From: Prevotella sp. UBA2725
GTDB taxonomy: Bacteria; Bacteroidota; Bacteroidia; Bacteroidales; Bacteroidaceae
Assembly: GCA_002353825.1 (NCBI GenBank)
Contig: DEKJ01000055.1
Span: 17,009 to 28,249, forward strand
DNA: 11,241 nucleotides
Direction: 5' to 3'
Shown: one piece after another, positions 5,809-11,241 of the stretch
Position numbering within the stretch: the stretch's first letter is position 1
How the letters are laid out: each line of letters starts with the position of its first letter
Made by a program: the position numbers and the translations under genes
Notes under the pieces: model-generated
Databases searched by the model: none
What the model saw: the letters and a program-made list of their open reading frames with translations, nothing else
What the model was told of the DNA's origin: nothing

Positions 5809-7287
5809 ATGAAATATACATCTATAATCCGACACTTCCTTCTCGGTGCAACCATCGTGCTTGCAGCATCGTGCGGCACCACAAAGAAGAGCGTCAAGGA
5901 AAATATTCCGCAAAAAGAGACAACACGGAAAGACACTACTGAGGAGGCTTACGTCATGCCACAGAAAGAAGTGCGAGCCGTGTGGGTAGCGACGATTGGC
6001 GGTATCGACTGGCCGCGTGAGCACTTCACTGAGGCTTCGCAGAAAGCCTGGTACGAGCAGATGCTCGACACGCTGCAGAAACTCAATATCAACACCGTCT
6101 TTTTCCAGGTGCGGCCGAAAGCCGATGCGTTCTACGACTCGCCATATGAACCGTGGAGCCAGTATGTCACGGGCTATCGTGGCAAGGCCCCGTCCTACGA
6201 TGTGCTCCGCTGGGTCATCGACGAGACGCACCGCCGCGGTATGTCGTTTCATGCGTGGATCAACCCGTACCGCGTGGACCAGAAGCAGCGGCCCAACGGA
6301 CGATTCTCACAGCTCGACCCGAAAATTCCAAAGAGCCTTGTCAAAGACTACCGCATGGTGCGCGTCTACAACCCCGCCATGCCGGAGACCCGACAGCGCG
6401 TCTGCAACATCGTGGCCGACCTGCTGCGAAAATACGACGTCGACGGCATCCATCTCGACGACTATTTCTACCCGGCACTCGTGAAAGGCGAGAAGATGCG
6501 GGACGAAGCTGAATACCGCCGGTATGGGAAAGGCTTTGCTTCTATCTCTGATTTCCGCCGCGCCATGGTCGACTCACTTATCTCCTCTATGCACGACACC
6601 ATCAAGGCCGTGCGTCCCAATGCAGTTTTCTCCATCTCCCCACAAGGCAACTACGAAAACAACTATAACACGATGTACGCAGACATCGCACTGTGGTCCA
6701 AACGTGGTTGGTGCGACGTCATCATCCCGCAACTCTACTGGAGCACAGAGCGCTGGTTCCTACCCCGTCTCAAATGGTTCTCCGAAAACGCGACAGCTAA
6801 GACGAAACTGCTCATCGGCTATGCCCTCTACCGCTTCGATGCCAATGCAAAGAGCTCTGTCTACCGCACGGCTGACGACTTAGGCGTACAAATCGACTCA
6901 GCCCGAGCCAACGGCCGCGTGTCGGGTGCTGCGCTCTACAGTGCCTACTGGCTAATGAAGAATCCCGTGGGTATAAACCGTATCATCGCCTCACGCTTCA
7001 CTTCACCCACACTTGCGCCCTATCTCGGACAAGGCACGGAAGAGAAGCCCGCAACCCCGCAAGGCATCCATACTGACGGCATGACACTCTCATGGGAGTC
7101 TGTCAATGACTGCTACTATGCTGTCTATAAGGTCGTTGACGGAAAAGCTGCTTTCATTCAGGCTGTTTACGACAACAAAATAAACGTAAAAGAAACAGGT
7201 TCCTATTTTGTCGCAGCAGTCACGAAAGGCAACAATGCCGAGAGCCTGCCGTCTAAGACAATCGATATCGTTCAGGTAACAAAATAA
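5809..7287 (+). CDS. GHL10 (DUF187) family glycosyl hydrolase-like lipoprotein, putative peptidoglycan glycan hydrolase
   Basis: A 492-residue lipoprotein. MKYTSIIRHFLLGATIVLAASC ends in a lipobox (LAAS with Cys22 as the lipidated residue), which fixes the start at 5809. A short linker (about 23-50) precedes a GHL10 TIM-barrel domain (about 54-400): KEVRAVWVATI (53-63), INTVFFQVRPKADAFYDS (94-111), FHAWINPYR (147-155), VDGIHLDDYFYP (211-222) and CDVIIPQLYW (302-311). The acidic DD pair at 217-218 sits on the usual catalytic strand. A fibronectin-III-like module closes the protein (about 415-488; TPQGIHTDGMTLSWESV). Characterised relatives include E. coli DigH (YddW), which cleaves peptidoglycan glycan strands stripped of peptides. 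The same role here is inference; other glycans are possible. It is first in a three-gene unit, 50 bp before the phosphatase. Confidence 0.87.
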   Translation: MKYTSIIRHFLLGATIVLAASCGTTKKSVKENIPQKETTRKDTTEEAYVMPQKEVRAVWVATIGGIDWPREHFTEASQKAWYEQMLDTLQKLNINTVFFQVRPKADAFYDSPYEPWSQYVTGYRGKAPSYDVLRWVIDETHRRGMSFHAWINPYRVDQKQRPNGRFSQLDPKIPKSLVKDYRMVRVYNPAMPETRQRVCNIVADLLRKYDVDGIHLDDYFYPALVKGEKMRDEAEYRRYGKGFASISDFRRAMVDSLISSMHDTIKAVRPNAVFSISPQGNYENNYNTMYADIALWSKRGWCDVIIPQLYWSTERWFLPRLKWFSENATAKTKLLIGYALYRFDANAKSSVYRTADDLGVQIDSARANGRVSGAALYSAYWLMKNPVGINRIIASRFTSPTLAPYLGQGTEEKPATPQGIHTDGMTLSWESVNDCYYAVYKVVDGKAAFIQAVYDNKINVKETGSYFVAAVTKGNNAESLPSKTIDIVQVTK

Positions 7288-7337
7288 CTTAAACACATTA
7301 TTTATTACACGTTAATCAAATTAATCATTTTAATTCA

Positions 7338-8816
7338 ATGAAAAAGACATTATCAACCTTGGTGTTGAGCATCATTGCTCTCGGAGCAATGGCACAGATC
7401 CAGCGGCCTAAGCTCGTCGTCGGACTGATGGTAGACCAGATGCGCTGGGACTACCTCTATTACTACTACAACCAGTATGGTACCGATGGTCTGCGCCGCC
7501 TCGTCGACAAAGGCTACAGTTTTGAGAACACACTTATCAACTACGTGCCTGCTGTGACCGCCGTAGGACACTCCAGCGTCTATACGGGCAGTGTGCCAGC
7601 TCTAACAGGTATCGTATCAAACAATTTTTACATTCATGACAAATGGATGTACGCGTGTGATGATGCTACGGTGAAGGCTGTAGGATCCAACAGTGACGAA
7701 GGCAAGATGTCACCACGCAACCTGCTCGCTTCTGGTCTCGGCGACGTCATGAAGATGGCATCCGACTGCAAGTCGAAGGTCATCGGCATCGCCCTCAAAG
7801 ACCGCGCCGCTATCTTGCCGGCTGGTCACGGCGCTGACGCCGCTTACTGGTGGGACACCTCTGCCGGACATTTCATCACTTCTACATATTACATGAACCA
7901 ACTGCCCGACTGGGTGAAAGCTATCAACAAGAAGATTGCTGTGAAACCTGGCACGGATGTCAAGACGTCAGTAGCCGGCGTGACGAAGACCTTCCAGATG
8001 GCAGAAGCTGCACTCGATGGCGAGCAGCTTGGTCAGGATTCTATCACCGATCTCCTCGCCATCAGTGTCTCTTCAACGGATGCTATCGGTCATACATATG
8101 GCACTCGCGGACAGCAGAACCACGATGTTTACATTGAACTCGACCGTCAGCTCGCTCAGTTCATGAATATGCTTGACGAGAAAGTGGGCAAAGGACAGTG
8201 GCTGCTCTTCCTCACCGCTGACCATGGTGCCTCACACAACCATAACCTCCTCAAGCAGCGCCACATGATGGCTGGAGGTTTGGAACTCTGGAACACGCTC
8301 AAGCCAATGGAAGCAGCGCTCGAGCAAGAACTCGGCTTTGCGCCCGTCATCAAGAAAGAAAGCAACGGATGGGTATTTATCAATGAGATTGGCGCCGCAA
8401 AGGCAGGCAAGAGCATGGAAAAGGTCAAGGCTGCCGTCTGCGAGAAGCTCCTTACCAATGACAGTATTCTTTACGCTGTCGACTGTGAGAAAGTGCTCAC
8501 CACGACTGTTCCCCAGCCTATCCGCGAGATGATCGTCAACGGCTACCGTAAAGGCCGCAGTGGTGACATCTTCATCGTGCCGAAGGCTGGATGGGAAGAC
8601 GTCGACGGCTCTGAGAAATATATCGGTACCACACATGCCGAATGGAACCCGTACGATACCCATATTCCCTTCGTGATGTATGGATGGCACGTGCCACACG
8701 GAGAAACGTCTGCTCCAGCTCATATCACCGATATCGCCCCCACGATCTGCGCTATGCTGCATATCCAAATGCCAAATAGCTGCGTAGGAAAGGCGATGAA
8801 CGATTATCTCAAATAA
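7338..8816 (+). CDS. PafA-type alkaline phosphatase (exported phosphomonoesterase of the AP superfamily)
   Basis: A 492-residue exported enzyme; MKKTLSTLVLSIIALGAMA is a signal peptide, with cleavage after Ala19. The mature protein begins RPKLVVGLMVDQMRWDYLY, the classic PafA opening. Predicted zinc ligands by comparison with Elizabethkingia PafA are Asp33, Asp248 and His252 (STDAIGH), Asp295-His296 (TADHG) and His442 (YDTHIPF). The nucleophile is Thr74 in VPAVTAVGHSS. Asn95 and the Lys154/Arg156 pair (KDR) correspond to the phosphate-binding Asn and Lys/Arg that mark monoesterases; spacings from the nucleophile are similar. PafA enzymes hydrolyse phosphate monoesters in the periplasm and can act when phosphate is plentiful. 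The 50-bp gap upstream is AT-rich without a promoter box, and the next gene starts 12 bp after the stop, so co-transcription is likely. Residue assignments are by recall, not alignment. Confidence 0.87.
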   Translation: MKKTLSTLVLSIIALGAMAQIQRPKLVVGLMVDQMRWDYLYYYYNQYGTDGLRRLVDKGYSFENTLINYVPAVTAVGHSSVYTGSVPALTGIVSNNFYIHDKWMYACDDATVKAVGSNSDEGKMSPRNLLASGLGDVMKMASDCKSKVIGIALKDRAAILPAGHGADAAYWWDTSAGHFITSTYYMNQLPDWVKAINKKIAVKPGTDVKTSVAGVTKTFQMAEAALDGEQLGQDSITDLLAISVSSTDAIGHTYGTRGQQNHDVYIELDRQLAQFMNMLDEKVGKGQWLLFLTADHGASHNHNLLKQRHMMAGGLELWNTLKPMEAALEQELGFAPVIKKESNGWVFINEIGAAKAGKSMEKVKAAVCEKLLTNDSILYAVDCEKVLTTTVPQPIREMIVNGYRKGRSGDIFIVPKAGWEDVDGSEKYIGTTHAEWNPYDTHIPFVMYGWHVPHGETSAPAHITDIAPTICAMLHIQMPNSCVGKAMNDYLK

Positions 8817-8828
8817 TAACACATAGCA

Positions 8829-9860
8829 ATGACACAGTCCCAGAAAGAAGCAACAATTGAACGTTGGTATGTCTTCGCCGTAAGCTACCGCAAAGAGATG
8901 GAGGTACAGGATGAGCTCTCTGCACAAGGGTTCACAACCTATATCCCCATGCGTTATTGCCTGCGCGAATACAATGGTAAGAAGTCACGCCAACTGCTCC
9001 CTGCTATCTCGGGACTGGTCTTTGTGAAAGGTGGAAGAAAGCAACTGCTCGACTTCCGTAACAAGAGCCGCCTGCGTGACTATATGTTCCTCAAAAGTCA
9101 CATCATGCATGATGGTACTCTTCAGTATGTTGTCGTGCGCGATGCCGACATGGACAACTTCCGCAAACTCAACGACGTCAAAGGCGTTCATCTCACCTAT
9201 TTCAAACCGGAGGAACTGAATATTGCTAAAGGAAGCAAGATAAAGATCATGGATGGTCCCTTTGCTGGCATCACAGGTGTTGTGCAGAAACTTCCAGGCA
9301 AACGTGGACAGTACCTCATCGTCTCATTGCCCGATGTAGCTATTGCGGCAGTGAGTATCAAGCCACAATTTGTTGAACCCGTTGAGATAAAGGTCAAGAA
9401 GTCGGAGAATGTAGAGAAAGATACTCTTCTCCTTGCCCGCAAAGCCATGGCGCTACTCATGGGAAAGAAAAACGACAAGATGGGAGGAAGAGACTTAATC
9501 ATCAATGAGATCAAGCAACTGATGGCCTCTCTCAAAAACTGTAAAACGTTTCTTCCTAACGACAAGGCACATTTTCTGTTCGCCTTCTATGTTGCTCACC
9601 TTGCCTTAGGAGAAGAGACTTACAGCTATCGGCATGAGCTTGAGAAAATTCTCCCAAAGCTTAAGCCCAACAATCTTTTGTTGCCTACGGCACGTCTGAT
9701 TTTCTATTTTGAAGACCATGAAGAACTGGAGCTGCAGAGGGCCAATGACATCATCACCAAATGGGACAATACTCATTACACCGATCCGCAGCGTAACGTT
9801 ATCAAGCTGCGACAGTTTGTTCTGGCTTCGGTGAAAGATACTTCTTCCAATAATAACTGA
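8829..9860 (+). CDS. NusG/UpxY-like transcription factor with a long C-terminal extension
   Basis: A 343-residue predicted cytoplasmic protein. Residues 12-110 form an NGN (NusG N-terminal) domain: RWYVFAVSYRKEMEVQDEL, IPMRYCLREYNG (39-50) and LLPAISGLVFVKG (56-68), the counterpart of NusG's PGYVFV strand. Residues of about 130-187 form a KOW domain (KGSKIKIMDGPFAG, then GVVQKLPGKRGQYL). UpxY-type NusG paralogs bind RNA polymerase and prevent early termination, usually in capsule operons, and are about 170-200 residues. Here about 155 further residues (188-343) follow, mostly helical by eye, with KDTLLLARKAMALL, a central AHFLFAFYVAHLALG and a C-terminal LRQFVLASVK. I do not recognise this domain. 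Core NusG is ruled out by sequence and context. The gene is last in its unit, starts 12 bp after the phosphatase, and its last 59 bp overlap the convergent MATE gene. Confidence 0.82.
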   Translation: MTQSQKEATIERWYVFAVSYRKEMEVQDELSAQGFTTYIPMRYCLREYNGKKSRQLLPAISGLVFVKGGRKQLLDFRNKSRLRDYMFLKSHIMHDGTLQYVVVRDADMDNFRKLNDVKGVHLTYFKPEELNIAKGSKIKIMDGPFAGITGVVQKLPGKRGQYLIVSLPDVAIAAVSIKPQFVEPVEIKVKKSENVEKDTLLLARKAMALLMGKKNDKMGGRDLIINEIKQLMASLKNCKTFLPNDKAHFLFAFYVAHLALGEETYSYRHELEKILPKLKPNNLLLPTARLIFYFEDHEELELQRANDIITKWDNTHYTDPQRNVIKLRQFVLASVKDTSSNNN

Positions 9861-11166
9861 ACAAGGCACTGACGAAGATACCTGTCAGAACCCAAGAGAT
9901 AGGGTAACAGAGCATCAGGTGGCGGAAGCTAGGCCACTGCGGCCATACCACGAAGATCCATACTAACCTAAGCACACACGTACCAAAGATTGTAAGGAGC
10001 GCAGGCTCCAGCGAATGACCAAAGCCACGCATCACGGCAGATGGAATCTCGTAGCTCGTCGCTATCCATTGATAGAGAAGCACAGCATACATTCGTGTCT
10101 TTGCATAGTGGACCACGCTCGCGTCGGTCGTGAACAACGACAATACCTGGTCATCAAACAACAGGAACGCCATATTGGCGACAAAACAGGAAATTGTTGC
10201 GCCGGCCAGACATATCCAGAATACGCGCTTGCAACGGGCAAACTGTCCGGCACCATAGTTCTGACCCACAAACGTAACGCATGCACTGCTGAAAGAAAAA
10301 AGTAGGAAATAGCAGTAAGCATCAAAGTTTTGGGAGATAGAGGCACCGGCAATGGCCGAAGAACCGAAAGTATTAATAGACGACTGTACAAAGATGTTAC
10401 TAAACGAGAATACCATGCCTTGCAGGCCTGCCGGTACTCCCACAAACAGAATCCGCTTAGCTTCCTGCTTATACAGACGGATAGCATGAAGATTCAGACG
10501 CAAGGGACCATTGTCGTGACGGAGATATCTGATTACAGTAAAAGCACTATAACAATAAGCAATATCTGTTGCTGTAGCTACACCAGCAACACTCATATGG
10601 AACCCTATCACGAAAATAAGGTTCAAGACAGTATTGATTATACCCGAAACAATAAGTATGTTCAATGGCCGCTTAGTATCTCCCTTACTTCTAAGCACTG
10701 AAGCTCCGAAATTATAAATCATAAAGAATGGAGAGCCCATGAAATAGATACGGAGAAAAAGCGTAGCACCATCAATAACGTTAGAAGGTGTACCCATCAA
10801 CGTTAGCATCGGTTTGGCTGCAAGAGAGCCAACAATAAGCAGGAAGAAACCACTGATGAGAGCCAAGGCTGCCGTGGTACTGACGGCACGACGGATACGC
10901 TGTGGATCATTCTGACCAATGAAGTTGGCCAGAACCACATTCGCACCCAAGGAGATGCCAACAAAAAGATTGATAAAAAGATTGATCAGGAAAGTATTAG
11001 CGCCAACAGCAGCCAAAGCCTCACTCGATGCGAAGCGGCCTACAACAGCCACATCGATCGTGATAAACAGTTGCTCAAGAATGCTGCTTAAGGCGAACGG
11101 TATAGCATATCTAAGAATCTTGCCCACCAAAGGGCCATGAAGCATATCTATCGACTTACTATCCAT
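9802..11166 (-). CDS. MATE family multidrug/cation antiporter
   Basis: A 454-residue inner-membrane protein with about twelve predicted helices in two homologous halves, as expected for MATE exporters, which expel drugs or metabolites in exchange for Na+ or H+. The opening MDSKSIDMLHGPLVGKILRYAIPF is a standard MATE N-terminus. Other typical segments are LEQLFITIDVAVVGRF, GANVVLANFIGQND in the first half, ASVLRSKGDTKRP between halves 1 and 2, and VTFVGQNYGAGQ in the second half. I chose the ATG at 11166. A frame opening at a TTG (11223) would translate through the terminator hairpin at 11174-11216 and adds residues foreign to the family. Substrate cannot be read from sequence. The 3' end overlaps the NusG-like gene by 59 bp. 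No TAnnTTTG box is visible upstream within the window; TTATTTTG at 11173-11180 (minus) is one mismatch away. Confidence 0.9.
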   Translation of the reverse strand: MDSKSIDMLHGPLVGKILRYAIPFALSSILEQLFITIDVAVVGRFASSEALAAVGANTFLINLFINLFVGISLGANVVLANFIGQNDPQRIRRAVSTTAALALISGFFLLIVGSLAAKPMLTLMGTPSNVIDGATLFLRIYFMGSPFFMIYNFGASVLRSKGDTKRPLNILIVSGIINTVLNLIFVIGFHMSVAGVATATDIAYCYSAFTVIRYLRHDNGPLRLNLHAIRLYKQEAKRILFVGVPAGLQGMVFSFSNIFVQSSINTFGSSAIAGASISQNFDAYCYFLLFSFSSACVTFVGQNYGAGQFARCKRVFWICLAGATISCFVANMAFLLFDDQVLSLFTTDASVVHYAKTRMYAVLLYQWIATSYEIPSAVMRGFGHSLEPALLTIFGTCVLRLVWIFVVWPQWPSFRHLMLCYPISWVLTGIFVSALFSYYWKKYLSPKPEQTVAA

Positions 11167-11173
11167 TTTTCTC

Positions 11174-11216
11174 AAAATAAAAAGAGCCTTGAAAACATTG
11201 CTGTTCTCAAGGCTCT
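11174..11216 (-). terminator. Strong Rho-independent terminator just upstream of the MATE start
   Basis: On the minus strand, AGAGCCTTGAGAAC pairs with GTTTTCAAGGCTCT across a six-base loop. This gives a 14-bp stem with one G-U pair (11183-11216), followed directly by a U-rich run with a single A (11174-11182). The T-tract ends 7 bases before the MATE ATG at 11166. It probably ends the transcript of a gene lying to the right of the window; it could also act as an attenuator for the MATE gene. Confidence 0.8.
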
Positions 11217-11219
11217 CAT

Positions 11220-11240
11220 TCAAAGGAGGCGGCTACCTAC
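11220..11240 (-). CDS. Possible C-terminal tail of an upstream minus-strand gene
   Basis: At the right edge only one minus-strand frame is open, reading VGSRLL and then a TGA stop at 11220-11222. The stop lies 3 bp before the terminator stem at 11216, exactly where the end of a gene would be expected. Six codons cannot identify a product, and this could be untranslated sequence. Confidence 0.25.
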   Translation of the reverse strand, partial: VGSRLL

Positions 11241-11241
11241 T

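Noticed and set aside
7288..7337. Separate promoter for the phosphatase gene
   Set aside because: The gap is AT-rich with repeated TTAAT but has no TAnnTTTG box.
8232..8927. Minus-strand open frame opposite the phosphatase 3' end
   Set aside because: It is antisense to conserved phosphatase motifs, with no coherent protein features.
11167..11223. N-terminal extension of the MATE exporter
   Set aside because: It would translate through a strong terminator hairpin from a TTG codon; the standard MATE N-terminus begins at 11166.
11222..11229. AAAGGAGG on the plus strand as a Shine-Dalgarno site
   Set aside because: No start codon follows before the window ends, and other genes here do not use Shine-Dalgarno sequences.

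Overview
The window looks like a chromosomal segment of a Bacteroidales bacterium, most likely Prevotella or a close relative. Three things support this. The proteins are typical of that group: an AAA-ATPase/PD-(D/E)XK fusion, a CE2-type esterase, a PafA-type phosphatase, a GHL10 lipoprotein and an UpxY-like NusG paralog. Starts lack Shine-Dalgarno sequences. TAnnTTTG (-7) boxes of the Bacteroidetes sigma factor lie upstream of the first gene in five transcription units. There is no rRNA, tRNA, CRISPR array, transposase or phage gene. The placement is by pattern only; no database was searched.

Layout. (1) The left edge (1-335, minus) holds the N-terminus of a RelA/SpoT-family protein whose HD hydrolase site appears degenerate. 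(2) A 190-bp gap follows, with a G-rich stretch and inverted repeats. (3) A minus-strand pair encodes a COG0523/CobW-family GTPase (1479-2627) and an acyltransferase-3 membrane protein (526-1461). (4) A 383-bp divergent intergenic region (2628-3010) carries two promoter candidates, small inverted repeats and three back-to-back copies of a 22-bp repeat that decay into partial copies. (5) A secreted CE2-type SGNH esterase (3011-4078, plus) runs head-on into an AAA-ATPase/nuclease-fold protein (4075-5619, minus); the two stop codons share the four bases TTAA. (6) A plus-strand unit holds a GHL10 lipoprotein (5809-7287), a PafA-type phosphatase (7338-8816) and a NusG/UpxY-like protein with a long extra C-terminal domain (8829-9860). 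(7) A MATE exporter (9802-11166, minus) overlaps the NusG-like gene tail-to-tail by 59 bp. (8) A strong intrinsic terminator lies just upstream of the MATE start codon and probably ends a gene beyond the right edge.

How the genes work together. The GHL10 lipoprotein and the phosphatase are both predicted to act outside the inner membrane, on glycan and phosphate esters, and look co-transcribed with the NusG paralog, which would act on RNA polymerase. Unlike classical UpxY proteins, which head capsule operons, this one sits at the end of its unit with no capsule genes in view. It is the best candidate for something undescribed. The GTPase and acyltransferase look co-transcribed, but their functional link is unclear. 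The esterase and the AAA/nuclease gene stand alone. I found no complete new multi-gene system. The most noteworthy items are the extended NusG paralog, the 22-bp repeat block, the terminator abutting the MATE start and the two convergent gene overlaps.
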